From NCBI RefSeq assembly GCF_001908205.1, contig NZ_LGHL01000148.1, positions 1 through 33,922 on the forward strand: 33,922 bases of DNA, given 5' to 3'. The position numbers and the translations under genes were made by a program. Under the pieces are notes generated by a model, which did no database searches, was not told where the DNA came from, and saw only the letters and a program-made list of their open reading frames with translations. The stretch is from Bradyrhizobium sp. NAS80.1. Its GTDB lineage: Bacteria; Pseudomonadota; Alphaproteobacteria; Rhizobiales; Xanthobacteraceae. This document shows positions 1-6,942 of this stretch, one piece after another (the first letter of the stretch is position 1; each line of letters starts with the position of its first letter).

Positions 1-51
1 GGAAAACCGCTACACACTTTTCCGGATCATGCTCTGGCGAAGGAGATCAAG

Positions 52-363
52 ATGGCATCCACAATTCGCGTACGCGCCACCGCCAACGGCGACATCACCG
101 AGGTGCAGGCGCTGATCCAACACCCCATGGATTCCGGCTTTGTCAAAGATCCCAAGGGCGAGCTGATCCCAGCTCACTTCATCCAGGAGCTGAAGTTCGA
201 ATATAACGGCAAGGACGTCTTCGTCGCCGATTGGGGCCCCGCGGTCTCGAAGGACCCCTACGTCAAGTTCAGCTTCAAGGGGGCCAAGAAGGGCGACGAT
301 CTCAAGATCTCCTGGACCGACAACAAGGGTGTGTCGGACACGACCACCGCGAAGATTGCGTGA
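52..363 (+). CDS. soxZ: SoxZ, sulfur-carrier complex subunit
   Basis: 103-residue protein of the SoxZ family, the usual length. SoxZ is the immunoglobulin-like partner of SoxY; the SoxYZ heterodimer carries thiosulfate-derived sulfur on the SoxY C-terminal cysteine in the periplasm. The sequence has the typical N-terminal strand (MASTIRVRA) and no signal peptide, as expected because SoxZ is co-exported with SoxY. The ATG has an AGGAG-type ribosome site (GGAG at 42-45). The stop overlaps the soxA start by one base (TGATG), so the two are translationally coupled. Bases 1-51 show no GGCGG-type SoxY C-terminus, so soxY, if adjacent, ends before the window. Family assignment is firm; the partner is inferred. 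Confidence 0.93.
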   Translation: MASTIRVRATANGDITEVQALIQHPMDSGFVKDPKGELIPAHFIQELKFEYNGKDVFVADWGPAVSKDPYVKFSFKGAKKGDDLKISWTDNKGVSDTTTAKIA

Positions 364-1226
364 TGAAGACCCGATCTGCCGTTCTGCTGTCCTCGGTGTG
401 TGGCGCACTTGTCGCGCTCGTCCTCACCTCGCCGCACGTGGTAGCCGCCGACAAGGTCGATCCTGTTGCCGACGCCAAGGCGTTCCAGAATTTCTTCTTC
501 CAGAAATTTCCGAACGTGAAGCACGAGGATTTCGTCAATGGTCCTTATTCGATGAACGAGGACATGAAGCGGCAGTGGCAGGAGAAGGAGGAATTCCCGC
601 CTTACGAGTTCGCGCTCGACTCCGGCAAGGAAATGTTCGCGACCCCGTTCAAGAACGGCAAGACCTACGCCGACTGTTTCCCGAACGGCGGCATCGGCAT
701 TCGCCAGAACTATCCCTATTTCGACGAGAAGGAAGGCAAGGTCGTCACGCTGGAGCTCGCGCTCAACCGCTGCCGCGAGGCCAATGGCGAGGCCCCCTAC
801 TCCTACGTCAAGGACGAGATGGCCTCGCTGACCGCCTATATGGCCTTCACCTCGCGCGGCAAGCCGATGGACGTCAAGATTCCCGATGATCCCCGTGCGC
901 TCGCAGCGTTCGAGAACGGCAAACGCTATTTCTACACGCGGCGCGGCCAGATGAATTTCTCCTGCGCGAGCTGCCATGTGCAAAGCCCGGGCGAGCGGAT
1001 CCGCGCGGAGATCCTGGCGCCGGCGCTCGGCATCTTGAACGCGATGCCGATCTACCGCTCCGAATGGAGCGGCATGGGCACGACCAGCCGCCGCTTCGTC
1101 ACCTGCAACAGCCAGACCCGCGCGGTTCCGCTGGAGCCGCAGTCCGACGAATATCGCGACGTCGAATACTTCCTCTCCTATGTCGCCAATGGCCTGCCGA
1201 TCTCCGGACCGGGAGCGCGGCCATGA
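363..1226 (+). CDS. soxA: SoxA, c-type cytochrome of the SoxAX complex (single-heme type)
   Basis: 287 residues with a Sec signal peptide (hydrophobic residues 7-28, cleavage likely near VVAAD). SoxAX joins thiosulfate oxidatively to the SoxY cysteine in the periplasm. One heme-binding motif, CASCH, lies at 201-205. Cys248 in RRFVTCN is the expected axial ligand, known as a cysteine persulfide in characterised SoxA. The N-terminal CXXCH of diheme SoxA is absent; Cys105 and Cys137 remain and probably form a disulfide, as in single-heme SoxA proteins. It starts one base inside the soxZ stop and its own stop overlaps soxK by 4 nt. A longer upstream frame from 231 overlaps soxZ and was rejected because the signal peptide starts at 363. 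SoxX is not in the window. Confidence 0.94.
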   Translation: MKTRSAVLLSSVCGALVALVLTSPHVVAADKVDPVADAKAFQNFFFQKFPNVKHEDFVNGPYSMNEDMKRQWQEKEEFPPYEFALDSGKEMFATPFKNGKTYADCFPNGGIGIRQNYPYFDEKEGKVVTLELALNRCREANGEAPYSYVKDEMASLTAYMAFTSRGKPMDVKIPDDPRALAAFENGKRYFYTRRGQMNFSCASCHVQSPGERIRAEILAPALGILNAMPIYRSEWSGMGTTSRRFVTCNSQTRAVPLEPQSDEYRDVEYFLSYVANGLPISGPGARP

Positions 1227-1528
1227 AGCGGTCACTTCCTCTCGCCATGCTGCTTGCATTGAGCCTCGCGCCAGCGGCGCGCGCGGCAACCGAAGCGGAC
1301 TACAAGGCGGCCTATGCCGCCGCCGAGGCCGCTTCCAAGGAGGCGGCCGGCATGCGCAACCAGTGGACCACGACCGTCTCGACGCTGGCGGCGGCTAAGA
1401 AGGCCGCCGACGGCGGCGATTTCGACCGCGCCGTGGCCGCAGCCAAGGAGGCCGAGGCGCTGGCGAAGGCCTCTATCTTCCAGGCGACGTCTGAAAAAGA
1501 AGCCTGGAAGGCGATGGAAATCCGCTAA
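1223..1528 (+). CDS. soxK: SoxK/SAXB-like SoxXA-binding protein
   Basis: 101-residue secreted protein with a clear signal peptide (MKRSLPLAML... to about ARAAT, residue 22). The mature part is alanine/lysine-rich and probably helical, with no cysteine and no heme motif. It sits between soxA and soxB, starts by an ATGA overlap with soxA, and matches in size and place the SoxXA-binding protein (SoxK/SAXB) known from Chlorobaculum soxXYZAKB operons, where it tightens the SoxA-SoxX complex. The call relies on position, size and composition rather than on a diagnostic residue, because this family is poorly conserved. Confidence 0.75.
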   Translation: MKRSLPLAMLLALSLAPAARAATEADYKAAYAAAEAASKEAAGMRNQWTTTVSTLAAAKKAADGGDFDRAVAAAKEAEALAKASIFQATSEKEAWKAMEIR

Positions 1529-1582
1529 AGTAGAGCGCAGTGGAACCGTCGAACTGTCGAGAATAGGCGCGGAGAATCTGTG

Positions 1583-3334
1583 ATGGCGATCCGCCGCCGC
1601 GATTTCCTGAAGAGCACAGCCGCTGCTGCCGCATCGCTCGGCCTGCCCAGGCTTGCGCGCGGCGCTGAAGCCGCGAGCATTTACGACATCGAACGGTTCG
1701 GCAATGCGCGGATCCTGCACATCACCGACACGCATGCGCAGCTCAATCCGGTCTATTTCCGCGAGCCCAGCGTCAACATCGGCATCGGCGAGATGGCGGG
1801 ACGGCCGCCACATCTGGTCGGCCGCGCCTTTCTCGACCATTTCGGCATCCGGCCCGACAGCGCGGATGCCTATGCTTTCACCTGCTTCGAGTTCGAGAAG
1901 TCCGCAGCGCGCTTCGGCAAGCTCGGCGGTTTCGCCCATCTGAAAACGCTGGTCGATCGCTTGCGCAGCGATGCCGGCGAAAAGCATTGCATGCTCGTCG
2001 ACGGCGGCGATCTCTGGCAGGGCACGGGGCTCGCCAACATCATGCAGGGCCGCGACATGGTCGAGGCCGCCAACCTGCTCGGCATCGAGGCGATGACCGG
2101 CCATTGGGAATTCACCTATGGCGAGCAGGCGCTGCGCGACAACCTCGATCGCTTCAAGGGCGAGTTCCTGGCGCAGAACGTCTTCCTGACCGAGGAAGCC
2201 GCGTTCAACGACGCACCCGCCTTCGACAAGGCCACCGGGCGCGTGTTCAAGCCGTCGATGATCAAGGAGCTTGGCGGTCATCGCGTCGCGATCATCGGCC
2301 AGGCCTTCCCTTACGTGCCGATCGCACATCCCAAGCGCTTCACGCCGGACTGGACCTTCGGCATCCGCGAGGAAGAACTCCAGAAGCATGTGGACGGCCT
2401 GCGCCACACCGACAAGGTCGATGCCGTCATCCTGCTGTCGCACAACGGCATGGACGTCGACCTGAAGCTCGCAAGCCGCGTCTCCGGGATCGACGTCATC
2501 CTCGGCGGCCACACCCATGATGCGATCCCGCAGCCTGTCGCGGTGAAGAACGCGAGCGGCACGACGCTCGTCACCAATGCCGGATCCAACGGAAAATTCT
2601 TAGGCGTGCTCGATCTCGCGCTCGACAAGGGCAAGGTCAGCGATATCAGGTACCGCCTGTTGCCGGTCTATTCCGAGCTGCTGAAGCCCGACCCCGCCAT
2701 GGCCGAGCTGATCGGCCGGTTGCGCGCACCGCACGTGACCGACTGGTCGGAGAAGATCGTAGCGGCCGACCGTCTGCTGTATCGCCGCGACAATTTCTCC
2801 GGCCCCGTCGACGAGTTGATCTGCGCCGCACTGCGCAGCGAGCTCGATACCGAGGTCGCGCTGTCGCCGGGCTTCCGCTGGGGTGTCACCGCGCTGTCCG
2901 GCCAGGCGCTGACCATGGAGGACGTGCTCGCGCAAACCGCGATCACCTATCCCGAGACCTATGTCCAGGAGATGACCGGCAGCCAGATCAAGGACGTGCT
3001 GGAAGACATCTGCGACAATCTCTTCAACGCCGATCCCTATTACCAGCAGGGCGGCGACATGGTGCGCGCCGGCGGCCTCAGCTACACCTGCACGCCGACG
3101 GCCGCGATTGGCAGCCGGATCTCGGAGCTCAAGCTCAATAGCGGCAAGGCGCTGAGCGCGAACCGCCATTACAAGGTCGCGGGCTGGGCCTCGGTCAACG
3201 GCCAGCAAGGCGCGCCGGTGTGGGATGTCGTCGGCAAATATCTGCGCTCAGGCCGGCTGGCGCCGGAGCGGTTCGGCTCCGGTGTGACGCTGAAAGGCGT
3301 CGACGGCAATCCAGGCATTGCAGGACAGGGATGA
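1583..3334 (+). CDS. soxB: SoxB, thiosulfohydrolase
   Basis: 583-residue periplasmic di-manganese hydrolase that releases sulfate from sulfur-loaded SoxYZ. It opens with a twin-arginine signal (RRRDFLK, residues 4-10), as expected for a metalloenzyme folded before export. Metallophosphoesterase ligand motifs run in order: ITDTH (Asp49, His51), GGD (Asp143), the SoxB-typical GHWEF at 173-177 in place of GNHE, SHNG (His287) and GGHTHD (His310, His312). A 5'-nucleotidase C-terminal domain follows. The start at ATG 1583 has GGAG at 1571-1574; a GTG directly before it (1580) is less likely. A 54-nt gap separates it from soxK, and its stop overlaps the next gene by 4 nt. Confidence 0.95.
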   Translation: MAIRRRDFLKSTAAAAASLGLPRLARGAEAASIYDIERFGNARILHITDTHAQLNPVYFREPSVNIGIGEMAGRPPHLVGRAFLDHFGIRPDSADAYAFTCFEFEKSAARFGKLGGFAHLKTLVDRLRSDAGEKHCMLVDGGDLWQGTGLANIMQGRDMVEAANLLGIEAMTGHWEFTYGEQALRDNLDRFKGEFLAQNVFLTEEAAFNDAPAFDKATGRVFKPSMIKELGGHRVAIIGQAFPYVPIAHPKRFTPDWTFGIREEELQKHVDGLRHTDKVDAVILLSHNGMDVDLKLASRVSGIDVILGGHTHDAIPQPVAVKNASGTTLVTNAGSNGKFLGVLDLALDKGKVSDIRYRLLPVYSELLKPDPAMAELIGRLRAPHVTDWSEKIVAADRLLYRRDNFSGPVDELICAALRSELDTEVALSPGFRWGVTALSGQALTMEDVLAQTAITYPETYVQEMTGSQIKDVLEDICDNLFNADPYYQQGGDMVRAGGLSYTCTPTAAIGSRISELKLNSGKALSANRHYKVAGWASVNGQQGAPVWDVVGKYLRSGRLAPERFGSGVTLKGVDGNPGIAGQG

Positions 3335-3804
3335 CGCGGGCGCGGACATTTGGCGCGATGCTGCTGGCGCTGCTCGTGTGGACGGCGATGCCGCTGGTCT
3401 TGAGCGAGAAGGCTTGGGCGCAGCAGGTGCCGCTGCAGGACAAGCCGTTCGCCGAGCACAAGATCGTGCTCCAGCTTTCCGACGGCGATGCAAGGAAGCA
3501 GGCGCTGGTGCTCAGCGTCGCCAACAATCTGCTGAAGTTCTACGACCCGGACAAGGTCGCGATTGAGGTCGTGGCATTCGGCCCCGGCATCGACCTGCTG
3601 CTTGCCGGTAGCGAGCGTCGCAAGCAGGTCGAAAGCCTGATCGCGCAGGGCGTGCGCTTCGACATCTGCCTCAACACCCTCGACACGATCGAGCGGGAGA
3701 CGGGCAAGCGGCCGGACTTCATCCCGTCCGCGACACCGGTGCAGGTCGGGGTCGGGCAAATCCTGTTTTTGGCGGAGAATGGGTACACGGTGGTGAGGCC
3801 TTGA
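3331..3804 (+). CDS. Secreted DsrE/DsrF-like sulfur-relay protein
   Basis: 157 residues: a signal peptide (hydrophobic 8-24, cleavage probably after AWA, residue 30) followed by a single DsrE/F-fold domain of about 120 residues. One cysteine is present in the mature protein, Cys113 in RFDICLNTL, the place where DsrE-like proteins carry their reactive thiol. Start ATG 3331 overlaps the soxB stop (ATGA), so it is coupled to soxB translation. Cytoplasmic DsrE/TusD homologues pass persulfide sulfur; the exported version here could accept sulfane sulfur left on SoxYZ, but that is inference. Members of this COG1416-type family are mostly annotated only as DsrE family proteins. Confidence 0.82.
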   Translation: MTRARTFGAMLLALLVWTAMPLVLSEKAWAQQVPLQDKPFAEHKIVLQLSDGDARKQALVLSVANNLLKFYDPDKVAIEVVAFGPGIDLLLAGSERRKQVESLIAQGVRFDICLNTLDTIERETGKRPDFIPSATPVQVGVGQILFLAENGYTVVRP

Positions 3805-3813
3805 ACCCACGCC

Positions 3814-3914
3814 GTCATTCCGGGGCGCCTCGCAGAGGCGAACCCGGAATCCATCCCTCCACGAGGTCTGCGGCCAAATGGTTTTCTCGATGCTTTGCAT
3901 CGCCCCGGAATGAC
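3814..3914. repeat. Intergenic palindromic repeat, family A (copy 1)
   Basis: The element has perfect 14-nt terminal inverted repeats: gtcattccggggcg at 3814-3827 and its reverse complement at 3901-3914. Inside is a second fold, gcctcgcagaggc. It begins 10 nt after the stop of the DsrE-like gene and separates the sox unit from the persulfide dioxygenase gene. The same termini reappear at the right end of the window (33842), and related gtcgtccc-ended copies occur elsewhere here. Confidence 0.85.
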
Positions 3915-3988
3915 AGCGCAGAGATCCGTCGCTTCCGCCATCTCAGTCGCAACAATAATCTTCTAAATTTACCTCTCGACGCAGTGAT

Positions 3989-4019
3989 TTGCTTCTCTTT
4001 TGTGGCACCCCCGTAGTAT
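3989..4019 (+). promoter_or_regulatory. Possible sigma-70-type promoter for the persulfide dioxygenase gene
   Basis: TTGCTT (3989-3994) and TAGTAT (4014-4019) are separated by 19 nt, in a locally AT-richer stretch just after the repeat and 30-60 nt before the ATG at 4051. The spacing is slightly long and both boxes are imperfect, so this is only a candidate. Confidence 0.3.
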
Positions 4020-4050
4020 GATTTGCGATCATCTGACGCCGGGGTCTGCC

Positions 4051-5091
4051 ATGATCTTTCGCCAATTGTTCGACAGCGTTTCGGGCACCTACAGCTATCT
4101 CCTGGCGAGCCGCGCCGGCGGCGAGGCGCTGATCCTCGATCCCGTGCTCGAGAAGGTCGATCGCTATTGCCAGTTGCTGCGCGAGCTCGACCTCAAGCTG
4201 GTCAAGGCGGTCGACACCCATTTGCATGCCGACCACGTCACCGGGCTCGGCGAGCTGCGCGACCGCACCCATTGCATGACCGTCATGGGCGACCAGACCA
4301 AGGCCGACGTGGTGGCGATGCGGGTCGCCGACGGTGACAAGGTGACGATCGAAGGCCTGTCGCTCGACGTGATGTACACGCCGGGCCACACCGACGATTC
4401 CTATTCCTATCTGATGGGCGATCGCGTCTTCACCGGCGACACGTTGCTGATCCGCGGCACTGGCCGCACCGATTTCCAGAACGGCTCATCGCGCGCGCAG
4501 TACGACTCGATCTTCAACCGCCTGCTCAAGCTGCCGGACGAGACGATGGTGTTCCCGGCGCACGACTACAAGGGCGACACCGTCTCCACCATCGGCGAGG
4601 AGAAGCGCTACAATCCGCGGCTCCAGGTCCGCTCCGTCGACGAATATATCGAGCTGATGGCCAATCTGAAGCTGCCGAACCCGAAGATGATGGACGTGGC
4701 AGTGCCCGCCAATATGCGGGTCGGCTTGCATCAGGAAGAGCTGGAGAAAGAGGGCCGCGCACTCAGCGCGGTCGAGGCGATCCGCTCGCTCGGCCGGCCC
4801 GACATCCTCCTGGTCGATTTACGCGAGACCAACGAGCGGATGAAGCACGGCATGCTCGAAGGCGCACTGCACACGCCCTACCCGAGCGTCGAGGAGAGCC
4901 TGAAGCCCGGCGGCATGCTGCGCGAGGTCGTGGCCGCCACTGGCCGCCGCGTCGTGTTCTTCTGCGCCTTCGGCGAGCGCTCGGCGATGGCTGTCGCCGC
5001 TGCCAAGGAAGCCGGCCTCACCAACACCGCCCATATCGCCGGCGGCATCGATGCCTGGAAGAAGGCGGGCGGGCCGGTCGTGCACGGCTGA
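4051..5091 (+). CDS. Persulfide dioxygenase (ETHE1-like MBL fold)-rhodanese fusion
   Basis: 346 residues with two domains and no signal peptide, so cytoplasmic. Residues 1-230 are a metallo-beta-lactamase fold of the ETHE1/persulfide dioxygenase group: HLHADH (His57, His59, Asp61, His62), PGHTDDS (His113), FTGD (Asp130) and AHDY (His171). The two-His-one-Asp iron site (His57, His113, Asp130) fits the group. Residues 235-345 are a rhodanese domain with active-site Cys305 in FFCAFGERS. Together they would oxidise glutathione persulfide to sulfite and exchange sulfur with thiosulfate. ATG 4051 (MIFRQLF) is the family start; GGGG at 4041-4044 is a weak ribosome site. An upstream ATG at 4018 would add 11 unlikely residues. 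Its place after sox suggests linked sulfane-sulfur disposal. Confidence 0.9.
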   Translation: MIFRQLFDSVSGTYSYLLASRAGGEALILDPVLEKVDRYCQLLRELDLKLVKAVDTHLHADHVTGLGELRDRTHCMTVMGDQTKADVVAMRVADGDKVTIEGLSLDVMYTPGHTDDSYSYLMGDRVFTGDTLLIRGTGRTDFQNGSSRAQYDSIFNRLLKLPDETMVFPAHDYKGDTVSTIGEEKRYNPRLQVRSVDEYIELMANLKLPNPKMMDVAVPANMRVGLHQEELEKEGRALSAVEAIRSLGRPDILLVDLRETNERMKHGMLEGALHTPYPSVEESLKPGGMLREVVAATGRRVVFFCAFGERSAMAVAAAKEAGLTNTAHIAGGIDAWKKAGGPVVHG

Positions 5092-5135
5092 GGGGCCTGT
5101 CCAACTCTCGAGAACCAAAGCTTGGCAAGCAAGGC

Positions 5136-5165
5136 TTGAGATAAGTCAGGAACCGCACATATTTT
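5136..5165 (+). promoter_or_regulatory. Possible promoter for the small charged protein
   Basis: TTGAGA (5136-5141) and TATTTT (5160-5165) are 18 nt apart. Transcription would start near 5172. That leaves only about 8 nt before an ATG at 5180 but about 35 nt before the ATG at 5207, which helps choose the later start of the next gene. Confidence 0.4.
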
Positions 5166-5206
5166 TCGGGTAGAAGCGGATGACGCATCACCATCCGGGA
5201 CCGACC

Positions 5207-5380
5207 ATGGCCAAGACCGGCAAGCCGAGCAAGCCGCCCAAAATTGCGGGCAATAAGACGGTGGACGACAAGGCGAAGAAGCCGCCACCACCGCACGCCA
5301 TCGACGACGACGATTACGAGGACGGCGACATCGCGACGCCGAAGCGGGACGGCTACGGCAACGACGACGAGCCGTTGTGA
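5207..5380 (+). CDS. Small highly charged hypothetical protein
   Basis: 57 residues beginning MAKTGKPSKPPK. The first half is lysine/proline-rich (ending KKPPPPHA), the second half strongly acidic (DDDDYEDGD), and the end is again acidic (NDDEPL). No signal peptide, membrane segment or cysteine; it is probably disordered. The start at 5207 has GGGA at 5197-5200 with good spacing and fits the candidate promoter. An in-frame ATG at 5180 would add MTHHHPGPT. I do not recognise the family. The biased yet non-repetitive composition, a nearby promoter and a ribosome site argue for a real gene, but the evidence is modest. Confidence 0.55.
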   Translation: MAKTGKPSKPPKIAGNKTVDDKAKKPPPPHAIDDDDYEDGDIATPKRDGYGNDDEPL

Positions 5381-5518
5381 GCGGGGGAGCTTGCCTCACG
5401 CTGCATCATCGAGATCGCAACGAGCGACCTCTGCTACCTGCCATGCGCCTGTGTTCATGGACAAATAACCGCCCTTCCCGATAGTTTGCGCTCGCTCAAG
5501 GACTGAAACGGAACTGCA

Positions 5519-6727
5519 ATGGCCGATGTTCTCGCCGCACAGCAGCAAGGCAAGGCGGACAGCGCGCTACGCACGCTGACGGGAATCTCGATCGCGCATT
5601 GGGTCAGCCATTTCCACCTGCTGGTCCTGCCGATGCTGTTCCCGTTCCTGAAGGAAAAGCTCGGCGTCGGCTATATCGAACTCGGCTTCGCGCTTACCGT
5701 GTTTGCGGTGGTGTCCGGGCTGACGCAGGCGCCCACCGGCTATCTCGTCGACCATCTTGGCGCGCGGAAGATTCTGCTGATCGGGCTTGCCCTCGGCGGC
5801 TTTGCGCTGATCCTGCTCGGCCTGCACCTCAGCTACGCCTCGCTGATCGCCTGCGCCGTGCTGCTCGGGCTCGCCAACAGCGTCTATCACCCCGCCGACT
5901 ACGCGATCCTGGCCGAGCACATGGACGAGGCGCGGATGGGCCGCGCTTTCTCGATCCACACCTTTGCCGGTTATCTCGGCGGCGCGGTGGCACCGGCGAT
6001 CGTGGCCGCGCTGGTCACTGTCTCCGGCGGCACGGGTGCGCTGATCGCGTCGGGCGCGATCGGCGTGCTGGTAGCGCTTCTGCTGGTCGTCATGAACATT
6101 CCTGATGCCGGCGCGCACAAGAAAAAGCCGGGCGCGGCGAATGCGCCAAAGCAGGCTGTCATCACGCCGGCGCTGATCATGCTGACGGTCCTCTTCACGC
6201 TGCTCAGCCTGTCGGTCGCCGGCATCAACAATTTCGGCGTGGTCGCATTGATGAGCGGGTATGGCGCATCCTATTCGGCCGCCAATGTTGCGCTGACGGC
6301 GTTCCTCGGCGCCAGCGCTGCGGGCGTGCTCGCGGGCGGCTTCCTCGCCGACTACACCGTGCGCCACGGCTATGTCGCCGCGGCGTGCTTTGCCGCCAAT
6401 GCGGCGATCGTGCTCCTGATCGCACTGGTCACGCTGCCGGGCTGGGCCTTGACCGCCACGATGACGGCCGCAGGTTTCCTCTCCGGCGTGATCGCGCCCT
6501 CGCGGGACATGCTGGTGCGCAATGCGGCGCCTCCCGGCGCGGCGGGGCGTGCCTTCGGCATCGTCTCCACCGGCTTCAATCTCGGCGGCATCGTCAGCCC
6601 GCTGCTGTTCGGCTGGATCATGGACCAGAACGCGCCGCACTGGGTGTTCGGCGCTTCCGTGATCTTCATGGTCGCGACAGTGGTGCTGTCGCCGTTCACG
6701 GAGCGGAAGCCGCAAGACAAGCCGTAG
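5519..6727 (+). CDS. MFS transporter, fosmidomycin-resistance (Fsr)-like
   Basis: 402-residue integral membrane protein with about 12 hydrophobic segments in two groups of six, split by a charged loop near residues 198-213 (AHKKKPGAANAPKQ). The first helix region, SIAHWVSHFHLLVLPMLFP, with histidines in the first membrane segment, and the helix 2-3 loop DHLGARK are typical of the Fsr-like MFS branch, proton-driven exporters of small drugs or metabolites. The substrate cannot be read from the sequence. ATG 5519 is preceded only by weak purine runs (AAGGA at 5499-5503, CGGAA nearer). It stands alone: 138 nt from the previous gene and closed by a repeat 14 nt downstream. Confidence 0.85.
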   Translation: MADVLAAQQQGKADSALRTLTGISIAHWVSHFHLLVLPMLFPFLKEKLGVGYIELGFALTVFAVVSGLTQAPTGYLVDHLGARKILLIGLALGGFALILLGLHLSYASLIACAVLLGLANSVYHPADYAILAEHMDEARMGRAFSIHTFAGYLGGAVAPAIVAALVTVSGGTGALIASGAIGVLVALLLVVMNIPDAGAHKKKPGAANAPKQAVITPALIMLTVLFTLLSLSVAGINNFGVVALMSGYGASYSAANVALTAFLGASAAGVLAGGFLADYTVRHGYVAAACFAANAAIVLLIALVTLPGWALTATMTAAGFLSGVIAPSRDMLVRNAAPPGAAGRAFGIVSTGFNLGGIVSPLLFGWIMDQNAPHWVFGASVIFMVATVVLSPFTERKPQDKP

Positions 6728-6740
6728 CCTCAAATTCAAT

Positions 6741-6901
6741 CGTCGTCCCTGCGAACGCAGGGACCCATAACCCCAGGGAGTAGTCGTAGCGCGAGACTGG
6801 TAACTACGAGCCTTCGCCAAATATCGCCCTGTGGTTATCGCGACGAGCGCAAGCGCTCGCGCGGGGGTCCCGGATCTGCGCTGCGCTTGTCCGGGACGAC
6901 G
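6741..6901. repeat. Intergenic palindromic repeat, family A (copy 2)
   Basis: Terminal inverted repeats cgtcgtccc (6741-6749) and gggacgacg (6893-6901). Internal landmarks are a 9-bp perfect hairpin gtccctgcg/cgcagggac (6745-6764), cccataaccccagggag, and a block at 6837-6876 that recurs almost unchanged at 8798-8838. It lies between an MFS gene and the amidohydrolase gene. Confidence 0.85.
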
Positions 6902-6942
6902 GATAGAAAACGCCTAACAACAACAAAACGGGAAGGAACACC

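Noticed and set aside
1..51. The 3' end of soxY
   Set aside because: No GGCGG-encoding end or stop codon suited to SoxY is visible in these 51 bases, so nothing can be annotated beyond the soxZ ribosome site.
1232..2518. 428-residue open frame on the minus strand across soxK and soxB
   Set aside because: Antisense shadow of soxB, with no ribosome site and no recognisable family.
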